DNA of 64,000 nucleotides from G965262015 sp965262015. GTDB taxonomy: Bacteria > Spirochaetota > Leptospiria > Turneriellales > CBDBES01. A program made the translations under genes and the position numbers. The stretch covers positions 1,364,001-1,428,000 of the forward strand of contig OZ253494.1 in the NCBI GenBank assembly GCA_965262015.1. Reading direction: 5' to 3'. Shown here in pieces: positions 16,228 through 24,325 of the stretch. The number at the start of each line of letters is the position of its first letter. Position 1 is the stretch's first letter. The notes below the pieces were generated by a model. That model saw nothing but the letters and a program-made list of their open reading frames with translations. It searched no databases and was not told the origin of the DNA.

Positions 16228-17994
16228 CTATCGTACGACAATAAAACGGTTTGTCTTTGTATTTACTTTATTATTGTGTTGAAAGATAACTGTATAAACA
16301 CCACTGGGTAAATCTACCACTTGAGATTGAACCGCATTAGTATTTGTTTTAACATTCCATTCAAAATCAGTAACTGAGGAAGATAGATTATGACGAAACT
16401 GTAAAACACCACTAATGTCATACACCAAGATGTGAGAATAACCTTGAATATTCTTAAAAACAATAGATTGTTCTTGAGAAGCACGAAACACACTGGGTAC
16501 AATGTAAGGCTCTCCTGTTTCCATTGTTAAATTGCCTTCAATCAGCATAGCGGTATCTGACAATATAGTTCCACCAGCATCTGGATTAAAGCGATACAGT
16601 AGTGACGCTGTATTCTTTAACTTAACCGTACTAACATTTTGTTTTAAAACATTTCCCATTGGATCGACTATAGTAATTACTAATTCGCTGGCATCTCTAT
16701 TCCAACGACCTATATAGTGTTTACCCAAAACATGAGAAAATTCAAATAAACTGTCTATCATACTCTTATCTATGATAGTGTTTGTAGCAACCTCCTGATT
16801 GGTTGGGTAAGATAAAAAAAGTGTTAAAGTATCATCTTTACTATATTTCTGGTTTCTATCCACATCCTTAAAAACAGCATCAATGATAGATAATTCTTTT
16901 GTATCAGTCAACGCAAACCAACCAGGGGCATCTGAACAACCAGCTGCCAATGTGACGGTAGTATCTCCACCCACGGCACTAAATGGGAAAAGAGTAGGAG
17001 ATGAAGAAGAAGCATCAGAATTACATACTATCAACCTTCTTAAAGAACTAGAATCAAGTGAAGTGAGATGTAGATACCACTTTTTCCCCCAAAAATTACT
17101 TGATAACTGTAAGAATGATGAAGTAGAATTGCCCGCCATAAACGTACCATTTACACGTATTATTTTCCCAGGTTCAAAAAAAATACTCCTGTGAAGGTTG
17201 GAAGAATTAATGAGTGTGAGGTCCTCAAAAACCCAATCACCTTTTACTATAATATCAGAATAGCCAAAAATATTTAAGGTAACCAGCCCCTGGAATGTGG
17301 TATTACCTCCTGTATTCTGTAAAGATTGGGAAATTTTTAAATTACCAGAGGCTTCCTGCAGGTAGGTACCTTGCTTTATCACTAAACTATTAAGGGATAG
17401 ATCGGTGGTCTGACGGACTGTAACAGACCCATTTAACTCTATGTCGGTAATTCCTGTCATCGAGTTACTAGCGTTCAATAAAGTTGAATTTAAAAGAATT
17501 TCAGAAGAACGAGAACCTGTAAAAACTAACTTTACCATTGTATTTTCTGTTCTTTTTATGCCGTACGTTGGCATATTATTTAGATTCCAATCCGTAAGAT
17601 TGTTAATAGTAATTACCACACCACTACCTTTAACATTTAGTTGGCTACCTGGAGAAGCTAGACTAAGCCCATTGGTATGAATATAAAGCACTTTACCCTC
17701 TGAAGTCGTTAGGGTACCAACAATGATCAAATCTGTGAGAAAAATTTCACCATCCGCAGGGTCATATTCTACATTATGGCCGTTACATATCGTAACCGTA
17801 TCACGACTACCAGGGAGTTGATCCGTAGAGGCTAATACACTTCCTCCACAACTATCTTTGCTCCAAGTATCTCTGTCACTCCACATGGAAGCCGTTGCAC
17901 CACTGCTACTTGCTCTTGAAAAAAATTCAAGGCCAGTAAGGCCAGTAATGTTAGTAACACATAACAAAAATAGCATTAGAATGGCAAATGGCAT
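16228..17994 (-). CDS. Large secreted beta-rich surface protein
   Basis: 588 aa. A hydrophobic N-terminus (FAILMLFLLCVTNITGLTG) looks like a signal peptide. Early in the mature part, MWSDRDTWSKDSCGG, LPGSRDTVTICNGHNVEYDP resembles the W..TW..P...D.V.I motif found at the start of beta-helix surface proteins. The middle is Ser/Asn/Thr-rich and repetitive in beta pattern. The C-terminal 80 residues (YSHILVYDISGVLQFRH...LPSGVYTVIF) resemble the FlgD-Ig/secretion-tail fold. Exact role unknown; an adhesin or sheath component is possible. It is probably co-transcribed with leuA, which is an odd partner. Confidence 0.68.
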   Translation of the reverse strand: MPFAILMLFLLCVTNITGLTGLEFFSRASSSGATASMWSDRDTWSKDSCGGSVLASTDQLPGSRDTVTICNGHNVEYDPADGEIFLTDLIIVGTLTTSEGKVLYIHTNGLSLASPGSQLNVKGSGVVITINNLTDWNLNNMPTYGIKRTENTMVKLVFTGSRSSEILLNSTLLNASNSMTGITDIELNGSVTVRQTTDLSLNSLVIKQGTYLQEASGNLKISQSLQNTGGNTTFQGLVTLNIFGYSDIIVKGDWVFEDLTLINSSNLHRSIFFEPGKIIRVNGTFMAGNSTSSFLQLSSNFWGKKWYLHLTSLDSSSLRRLIVCNSDASSSSPTLFPFSAVGGDTTVTLAAGCSDAPGWFALTDTKELSIIDAVFKDVDRNQKYSKDDTLTLFLSYPTNQEVATNTIIDKSMIDSLFEFSHVLGKHYIGRWNRDASELVITIVDPMGNVLKQNVSTVKLKNTASLLYRFNPDAGGTILSDTAMLIEGNLTMETGEPYIVPSVFRASQEQSIVFKNIQGYSHILVYDISGVLQFRHNLSSSVTDFEWNVKTNTNAVQSQVVDLPSGVYTVIFQHNNKVNTKTNRFIVVR

Positions 17995-18076
17995 AGTAAA
18001 ATTCCCCTAGAAAATCAGTGTAAAGTATAGGCTAGAATAGTCAAGAAAAAATATTGTATATATTATGCAGCTCATT

Positions 18077-18562
18077 GGAGATTTAGTACTGGTTCTGGAC
18101 ATTTTAAGGTATTCCATTGGTTGTTTTTCTTAAAAATCTTAAAAGTTAAGAAGAATAACTAATAAAAATATACTATAAACGTCGGATACTTATACAGAAG
18201 TATTTATCAGAAATATGAGTTATAGAGGAATAGCTCAAGAAATAAATATATTAAATTCTGCTGTCTTTTATGAGATAAGATAAAATCAATCAATGGCGTA
18301 TATAAAGCTAAAGATTGTACCCGTATACAAATATACTAAATAGAAAAGAGAATAACATGAATGAAGAAAAAAAGATATCAATTCTCCTTCAAGGCTCAAT
18401 GTAGAAAAGAACATTGGAGATAACATATGAAGATCGTTCATGAATAATGTACTTTTAGTGTTATTTTATAACGCATCCGTATACAGATAAGCTTGATGCT
18501 ATCAAGCAGCTAAGGAGATATTTTGCTAGAAAAACAGATTATCTGACATTTAAACAAAAAAT
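18077..18562 (+). mobile_element. IS30 remnant: left end, N-terminal and C-terminal transposase pieces
   Basis: The terminal repeat GGAGATTTAGTACTGGTTCT then GGACA starts at 18077. Plus-strand pieces encode the N-terminal HTH (MSYRGIAQEINILNSAVFYE) near 18214-18282. After an internal deletion, a C-terminal piece AIKQLRRYFARKTDYLTFKQ lies near 18500-18560. The DUF5131 gene begins immediately afterwards. The same C-terminal piece occurs again at about 20771-20853, beyond the cargo genes. Confidence 0.75.
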
Positions 18563-18602
18563 AGTTGTACTTAACTATATATTTTTGTATTGTACACTTT
18601 GT

Positions 18603-19337
18603 ATGAGCGTAAGTAGTAAGATAGAATGGACAGATGCCACATGGAACCCTGTACGAGGTTGTAGCAAGATATCTGCTGGTTGTAAGAATTGTTATGCTGA
18701 AATATTTTCGGAAAGATTTAGAGGAGTTAAGGGACACCCTTTTGAACAGGGTTTTGATCTTAAGATTGTACCTGAGAAATTAAAAGAACCTTTACGATGG
18801 AAAAAGTCAAAGTTAATTTTTGTAAATTCAATGAGTGATTTATTTCATCCTCAAGTACCCGACTCGTATATTTATGATGTTTTTAATGTTATGGAAGAAT
18901 GTAATCATCATATCTTTCAAGTACTTACCAAAAGACCGGAGAGATTGAGAGATCTTTTTTGTGGTAAGCTAAAGCCATTTTCTAATTTATATCATATCTG
19001 GATGGGAGTAAGTGTAGAAAATAAGCAACACGGATTACCAAGAATCAAAATATTGCAGAGTAGTAATGTCCGTGTACGATTTTTATCTATAGAACCACTT
19101 CTAGAACATTTGGGTTTACTAAATTTAGAAAAAATTGACTGGGTAATTGTAGGTGGGGAAAGTGGGAGGCGTGCAAGAGAAATGAAAAAAAGTTGGGTTA
19201 TTGATATTCAAGAACATTGCTTAAACAATAATGTGCCTTTCTTTTTTAAGCAATGGGGTGGTACAAATAAGAAAAAAGCTGGGAGAGAAATAAATGGCAA
19301 AACATATGATAATATGCCTTTAATATTTAGTGGGTAA
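18603..19337 (+). CDS. DUF5131 / phage Gp37-Gp68-family three-Cys protein
   Basis: About 244 aa from ATG 18603; an upstream TTG at 18585 lies in IS sequence. The start SKIEWTDATWNPVRGC, with Cys 20, 27 and 30 (GC..S.GC.NCYAE), is the signature of the family, which resembles a radical-SAM-type cluster site. Later blocks FVNSMSDLFHP, FQVLTKRPERL, WMGVSVENK, RFLSIEPLLE, VIVGGESG and PFFFKQWGG are all typical. The molecular role is not established. In phages and mobile islands it usually neighbours a TcmP protein, as here. The stop overlaps the next GTG start by 8 nt, so the two are co-translated. Confidence 0.87.
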   Translation: MSVSSKIEWTDATWNPVRGCSKISAGCKNCYAEIFSERFRGVKGHPFEQGFDLKIVPEKLKEPLRWKKSKLIFVNSMSDLFHPQVPDSYIYDVFNVMEECNHHIFQVLTKRPERLRDLFCGKLKPFSNLYHIWMGVSVENKQHGLPRIKILQSSNVRVRFLSIEPLLEHLGLLNLEKIDWVIVGGESGRRAREMKKSWVIDIQEHCLNNNVPFFFKQWGGTNKKKAGREINGKTYDNMPLIFSG

Positions 19338-20568
19338 AAGAATATCATGGGATTCTCAATCTCCACCCCCTCTTTGTCCAGAAGCCAGCAAACTAAAACA
19401 TCAGTTATTAGAAAGTTATATTGAAGATTGGGTGGTTGTTTTATGTTCTAGTCATCCACGTCAAACAACGACTCTTACAATAGTGGATGGTTTTTGTGGT
19501 GGTGGTTTGTATAGTGGTAAAGATGATAATGAATGGTTAGGATCACCTTTTAGAATAATTTGTGCAGTTAAAAAAGGTTTAGATCTAGTTAAAACATGTA
19601 AAGGGAAGCCTGATTTTACATTAAATATTCAATATATTTTTATTGATAATTCTAAGGAACACATAAACTACTTAGAAACGATTTTCAGTGAACGTGAGAT
19701 TCTACCAAACCCCTCTATAAAACTTATACACGGCAAATTCTCTAACGAGTTAGCAAAAATTTTAACGCTTATTAAAGGTAGAGGGGGTCATGCTTTCTTT
19801 TTTCTAGATCCATTTGGTTATACGCAGTTTACTATGGAGAACATTCGTTCTATTCTTGAAATATCTGGTACGGAAGTATTATTAACTTATATGATTGATT
19901 TTATCAGGAGATTTCTTTCTGACAGAGAAGGTAAGAAGTTTAATGATACGCTTCAGGCAAAAGATTACTACCTATATATTAATAAGTACAGAAGCACAAA
20001 TAACCCTCTTGCAGAACGAATGTATTTACAGAAAGAGACATTACGTCTTTTTAGAAACCAATCAAAAGCAGACTATGTATTTACTTTGGGTCTAAAGTAC
20101 ACTATAGATATGGTAAAATACTATTTAATCCATATAGCAAATAATACAAAAGCTCAATTTGTCATAAAAGATTCTGCATGGAAATATGAAATAGATACAG
20201 ATGATCTTGCTTACAGCCAGGCGTTAAATTTTCGTATAGATAATGAAACACAACATTTACTTTTTGATTTAAAGGAAGAGTATAAAGAACAAGGTATACA
20301 AGATTTACAAAAAGAACTGGTATCTCATGTGAGGGGATCAGGATCTATGCCATACAGTGATTTATCTTCTCAAACAATAAATAATAATCCATCTACAGAA
20401 GATATGTATAATAAGGCCATAGTAGGTGAATCATTATTACAAGTCACGAGAGATGGTAAACTTACAAAAGCATCACGTATTAAATCAAAAGATATTATTA
20501 AAATAAATTCACAGCAATATTTTCATTTTTACAAAAATCCCATAGGACCATCCTCAAGATTTCTCTAA
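19330..20568 (+). CDS. tcmP: Three-Cys-motif partner protein TcmP
   Basis: 412 aa. LKHQLLESYIEDWVVVL, TIVDGFCGGGLYSG, YIFIDNSKEH and GHAFFFLDPFGYTQF are the conserved blocks of the TcmP family. The glycine-rich loop and DPFG suggest a Rossmann-like, methyltransferase-type fold, although the reaction is unknown. The C-terminal part (from about 300) has winged-helix-like character (DLQKELVSHVRGSGSMPYSDL). The GTG start overlaps the DUF5131 stop. Both genes lie between duplicated IS30 transposase ends, which suggests arrival by transposition. Confidence 0.85.
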   Translation: MGKRISWDSQSPPPLCPEASKLKHQLLESYIEDWVVVLCSSHPRQTTTLTIVDGFCGGGLYSGKDDNEWLGSPFRIICAVKKGLDLVKTCKGKPDFTLNIQYIFIDNSKEHINYLETIFSEREILPNPSIKLIHGKFSNELAKILTLIKGRGGHAFFFLDPFGYTQFTMENIRSILEISGTEVLLTYMIDFIRRFLSDREGKKFNDTLQAKDYYLYINKYRSTNNPLAERMYLQKETLRLFRNQSKADYVFTLGLKYTIDMVKYYLIHIANNTKAQFVIKDSAWKYEIDTDDLAYSQALNFRIDNETQHLLFDLKEEYKEQGIQDLQKELVSHVRGSGSMPYSDLSSQTINNNPSTEDMYNKAIVGESLLQVTRDGKLTKASRIKSKDIIKINSQQYFHFYKNPIGPSSRFL

Positions 20569-20770
20569 TACCAATAGTGAACAAAATTAGTCTTTATCAA
20601 ATGCAATATTAATTGCGTTCGATTATAGAACCCTAATTGGACATTACAAGACAGAATCTTCACCGTATACATGTAACTTTTACTAATCTAGCCTTTAGAA
20701 GTTACACACTATGTATAATAGTTACACAAATAGTGTGATTTATAGGCCTTTTTTTATTATTCTATTCTAC

Positions 20771-20960
20771 CCCTATACAGATAGGTTGAGAATGCTATCA
20801 AACAACTAAGGAGATATTTTGCCAGAAAAACAGATTATCTGACATTAAAACAAAAAAATATATTTAGATCTTGTACTATGATCAATAATATCTGTAGGCT
20901 ATCCTTGCAAGGGAAAACTGCTAACCAAGTCTATGCTGTCCAGAGCCGGTGCTGACTCTC
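20771..20960 (+). mobile_element. IS30 remnant: C-terminal transposase piece and right end
   Basis: AIKQLRRYFARKTDYLTLKQ is encoded near 20795-20855, followed by the usual tail GATCTTGTACTATGATCAAT. The terminal repeat (complement of GAGAGTCAGCACCGGCTCTG) ends at 20960. It pairs with the left end at 18077. The whole 18077-20960 segment looks like one IS30-derived transposon with a two-gene cargo. The 200 bp between tcmP and this piece hold a partial palindrome (GTTACACACTATGTATAATA...) but no gene. Confidence 0.72.
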
Positions 20961-20993
20961 AAAATAAAATACGTGGATCATGGACTATAAAGA

Positions 20994-21022
20994 TTGACAT
21001 GATATAAAATACATCCTATGCG
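20994..21022 (+). promoter_or_regulatory. nuoF: Possible promoter for the nuo operon
   Basis: TTGACA at 20994-20999 is a perfect -35 box. At 17 nt spacing the -10 is TATGCG, which is weak. It lies between the IS30 right end and nuoF, the only place from which the truncated operon could be driven. Confidence 0.35.
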
Positions 21023-21072
21023 TCTTGGAGTGTGAGGTTTTATTCTAGTATAAAACGATCAATTTGTTTCCT

Positions 21073-22353
21073 ATGCCAATACAAGAAAAAAGAGTTGTCC
21101 TAAAAAATTTAGGAATACCTGATTCAACATCTATAGAATCTTACAAAAATCAAGGGGGGTATACAGCTTTACGTACTGTTTTAATCAAAGAAGCTGATAA
21201 ATGGTCTTCTGCGAACATAATTGAAGAAATTAAAAAATCTAATTTGCGGGGTAGGGGTGGTGCAGGTTTCCCCACTGGATTAAAGTGGAGTTTTGTTCCT
21301 ACTAATAGTGACAAACCTAAATATGTGGTTTGTAATGCAGATGAGTCGGAACCTGGAACATTTAAGGATAGATTAATACTAGAGCAACTACCGCATGAGA
21401 TTATTGAAGGTATGATATTATGTGGAAAAGCTCTTAATAGTCACCATGGGTTTATCTATATTCGAGGCGAATTTTTTAAAGGATGGGAAGTTATGGAAGT
21501 TGCCATCAAAGAAGCTTATGAACAATCCTACTTAGGTGACAATATAATGGGATCGGGATATACATTTCACATTGCTACTTATAGGGGTGCAGGTGCTTAC
21601 ATTTGTGGTGAAGAGACTGCTCTTTTAGAAAGTTTAGAAGGGAAAAGAGGACATCCTAAGCTTAAACCTCCCTTCCCTGCTGTATCAGGCTTGTATGATT
21701 GCCCAACTGTAGTTAATAATGTAGAAACGTTTTGTGCAGTTCCTCATATTATTAATATGGGTGCAAAATATTATGCTGAACTTGGCGTTGGTAATGAGAG
21801 ATCAGGCGGTACTAAAGTTTATTCTATCTCTGGCAGTATTAATAAGCCGGGGGTATACGAAGTTCCACTTGGAGTAAAGCTTATCGATATTATTAATGAT
21901 ATTGCTGGTGGGGTTAAGTCACCCCATAAACTTAAAGCAGTTATACCTGGAGGTAGTTCAACACCTATTTTAACCGCCAAAGAAGTAGAAGACGGTGCTG
22001 TCATGGATTATGAGGGTATGGTTGCCAAAAAAAGTTTTTTAGGTTCTGGTGGTATTATTGTTCTAGATAACACCGTTGATATGGTTGAATTTACTTATCG
22101 TACTTCATATTTTTATGCACATGAATCATGTGGACAATGTACACCATGCCGAGAAGGGTCCTCCTGGGTAAATAGTATTGTTACACGCATACGCAATAAA
22201 GAGGCCTCAGAAAAGGATATAGAGACTTTACTGGCCTTCACAGAAAATATGACGAATGGCACTACAATATGTGCTTTTTCGGATGCAGTGGTGATGGGTA
22301 TTATACCCATCATACAAAAGTTTAAAGAAGAATTTATTAAACGAGTGGTTTAG
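21073..22353 (+). CDS. nuoF: NADH-quinone oxidoreductase subunit F
   Basis: NADH-binding, FMN-carrying subunit of respiratory complex I. SNLRGRGGAGFPTGLKW (residues about 57-72) binds FMN, and RGAGAYICGEETALLESLEG binds NADH. The terminal ESCGQCTPCREGSSW (Cys 353, 356, 359) with ICAF (Cys 400) holds cluster N3. About 426 aa, full length. ATG 21073 is chosen over TTG 21064. It is the first gene of the operon here; the usual neighbour nuoE is not upstream, and IS30/TcmP sequence takes its place. Confidence 0.95.
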   Translation: MPIQEKRVVLKNLGIPDSTSIESYKNQGGYTALRTVLIKEADKWSSANIIEEIKKSNLRGRGGAGFPTGLKWSFVPTNSDKPKYVVCNADESEPGTFKDRLILEQLPHEIIEGMILCGKALNSHHGFIYIRGEFFKGWEVMEVAIKEAYEQSYLGDNIMGSGYTFHIATYRGAGAYICGEETALLESLEGKRGHPKLKPPFPAVSGLYDCPTVVNNVETFCAVPHIINMGAKYYAELGVGNERSGGTKVYSISGSINKPGVYEVPLGVKLIDIINDIAGGVKSPHKLKAVIPGGSSTPILTAKEVEDGAVMDYEGMVAKKSFLGSGGIIVLDNTVDMVEFTYRTSYFYAHESCGQCTPCREGSSWVNSIVTRIRNKEASEKDIETLLAFTENMTNGTTICAFSDAVVMGIIPIIQKFKEEFIKRVV

Positions 22354-22367
22354 ACAGTCTATTCAAT

Positions 22368-23420
22368 ATGCTTTCGTACATACCAGAGTTATTATGGGTT
22401 GTTGCCAAAATTGGCATACTATTTTTTATCATCATCACTGGTGCCGCCTATTATACTTTGATGGAAAGAAAATGGGCAGGGTATTTTCAGGATCGCTATG
22501 GGCCAAATCGTGCTGGTTTTTGGGGCATCTTACAACCTCTTGCTGATGGAATAAAATTTCTTACTAAGCAAGAGACTATACCTAGGAATGTAGATACCAT
22601 TTTATTTGTACTGGCTCCAGCCTTGTCGCTCATTACGGCAATACTATTGTGGGCTACAATTCCATTTACTCCAGTTTTGCCTTTGCCGTTTATGATACTT
22701 GGTCATACGGAAATAGCTTTCCAAGTTACTAATATTAACACAGGTATTTTGTTTATTTTTGCTATTTCTTCTTTATCTGTTTATGGTATTTTATTAGCTG
22801 GATGGTCTAGTAATAATAAATATTCTTTTTTAGGTGCTGTACGAGCTTCAGCACAAATGATTAGTTATGAACTCTCATTAAGTTTTAGCGTGATTGGTGT
22901 TATTTTGATGACTGGCCACTTAGATCTATATAATATTATTTTAGCACAAAAGGATGGATGGTTTCTTTTAACTGTGCCTGGTGCAATGGGTTTTATTATT
23001 TTTTTAATCTGTGTTTTTGCAGAGACTAATCGCTTGCCATTTGATCTAGCGGAAGCTGAAAGTGAATTAGTTGTTGGTTTTCATACTGAGTATGGTGCAT
23101 TTAAGTTTGCTTTATTTTTTATTGCTGAATATATGAATATGATTACTTTCTCTTTTCTCATTTGTGTATTATTCCTTGGGGGGTGGAATGTACCTAAACT
23201 AGCATATTTCTTTTTACCTCCTACATCATTGCTATTACCATTGATCGGTGTGGCTTTTTTCATTTTTAAAACTATATTTTTTATATTCTTTTTTGTATGG
23301 GTTAGATGGAGCTTACCTCGTTTCAGATATGATCAACTAATGAATTTAGGATGGAAAAATTTATTACCTCTCTCATTGCTTCAGGTTTGTTTGGCAGGTA
23401 TCTATACATGGTTAAAATAG
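22368..23420 (+). CDS. nuoH: NADH-quinone oxidoreductase subunit H
   Basis: Membrane subunit at the junction of the arms of complex I, forming much of the quinone site. 350 aa with eight or nine transmembrane helices. Diagnostic are LMERKWAGYFQDRYGPNRAG, near residues 29-48, and AETNRLPFDLAEAESELVVG, near 215-234. It lies 14 nt after nuoF; nuoG, which often separates them, is absent. Confidence 0.95.
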   Translation: MLSYIPELLWVVAKIGILFFIIITGAAYYTLMERKWAGYFQDRYGPNRAGFWGILQPLADGIKFLTKQETIPRNVDTILFVLAPALSLITAILLWATIPFTPVLPLPFMILGHTEIAFQVTNINTGILFIFAISSLSVYGILLAGWSSNNKYSFLGAVRASAQMISYELSLSFSVIGVILMTGHLDLYNIILAQKDGWFLLTVPGAMGFIIFLICVFAETNRLPFDLAEAESELVVGFHTEYGAFKFALFFIAEYMNMITFSFLICVLFLGGWNVPKLAYFFLPPTSLLLPLIGVAFFIFKTIFFIFFFVWVRWSLPRFRYDQLMNLGWKNLLPLSLLQVCLAGIYTWLK

Positions 23421-23448
23421 ATATTTTAGGTTTAATATAGTAAAAAAT

Positions 23449-24012
23449 ATGTTACAGATTCCTTACATCGTTTTTTTCTCCCTTGCTTTTGTTATGGTGG
23501 GTAGTGCTATTGGAGTTATTGTACATAAGAATCCTATTAAAAATGCTTTATTTTTGATTATGTTTTTTGTTGGCTTGGCAGGTATGTTTGCGTTACTGGG
23601 GTCTCAGTTTCTTGCAACTGTCCAGATATTAGTTTATGTTGGTGCCATTATGGTGCTATTTTTATTTGTGATTATGTTTATTGAAGTCCGTACTGCCACA
23701 ATAAGTAATTTAGTAGAAAAGTCTGTATCCAAATGGATTTTGTATTTATGTATAATTTTAAGTTTTTTGATGCAACTAATTGTTTTACTATTTGGTTTTG
23801 TACAAAATAATAAGTATGAAGTTACACTAGATAGTACATATACTAAGATTATTAATAGCCAGAATATCCTATCAGGTAATGTAGAGGTTGTATCTTATCA
23901 TTTATTTTCACGTTATCTTATTCCATTTGAGGCTGTATCTTTCCTTTTGCTTCTTGCTGTTATAGGAGCTTTAATGTTGGCTAAAAAAGATAGAAGAACC
24001 ATATCAGAGTAA
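23449..24012 (+). CDS. nuoJ: NADH-quinone oxidoreductase subunit J
   Basis: Membrane subunit of complex I, 187 aa, five helices. VHKNPIKNALFLIMFFVGLA, then ALLGSQFLATVQILVYVGAI and MVLFLFVIMF, are the family's hallmark (proton half-channel and pi-bulge helix 3). It follows nuoH directly; nuoI, the 2x[4Fe-4S] subunit normally found between them, is missing from this position. Confidence 0.93.
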   Translation: MLQIPYIVFFSLAFVMVGSAIGVIVHKNPIKNALFLIMFFVGLAGMFALLGSQFLATVQILVYVGAIMVLFLFVIMFIEVRTATISNLVEKSVSKWILYLCIILSFLMQLIVLLFGFVQNNKYEVTLDSTYTKIINSQNILSGNVEVVSYHLFSRYLIPFEAVSFLLLLAVIGALMLAKKDRRTISE

Positions 24013-24016
24013 AATT

Positions 24017-24325
24017 ATGCTGAATATCCCATTACACTATTTTATTATTTTATCTTTATCCATTTTTAGCATTGGATTGTGGGGTGTATTAGTTAAAAAG
24101 AATCTCATTGTTATTTTTATGTCATTAGAAATGATGATTAACTCTGTTAGTCTGTTATTGCTTACATTCTCAAAACTACATAAAAATTTAGATGGTGAGA
24201 TATTTATCTTTTTTATCATGGCAGTGGCAGCAGCTGAAGCAGCGGTTGGTTTGGCCTTGGTAATTGCCCTTTATCGTAATTATAATACAGTTAACATTGA
24301 TGAAATCAATAACTTAGAAAACTAA
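24017..24325 (+). CDS. nuoK: NADH-quinone oxidoreductase subunit K
   Basis: Smallest antiporter-like membrane subunit of complex I. 102 aa with three helices. The conserved buried Glu residues are in MSLEMMINSVSLLLL and AAAEAAVGLALVIALYRN, both essential for proton transfer in homologs. It starts 4 nt after nuoJ, and its stop overlaps the nuoL ATG by 1 nt. Confidence 0.94.
   Translation: MLNIPLHYFIILSLSIFSIGLWGVLVKKNLIVIFMSLEMMINSVSLLLLTFSKLHKNLDGEIFIFFIMAVAAAEAAVGLALVIALYRNYNTVNIDEINNLEN

Noticed and set aside
16883..17194. 103-aa plus-strand ORF inside the surface-protein gene
   Set aside because: Shadow of the 588-aa minus-strand gene, which has a signal peptide and domain resemblance.
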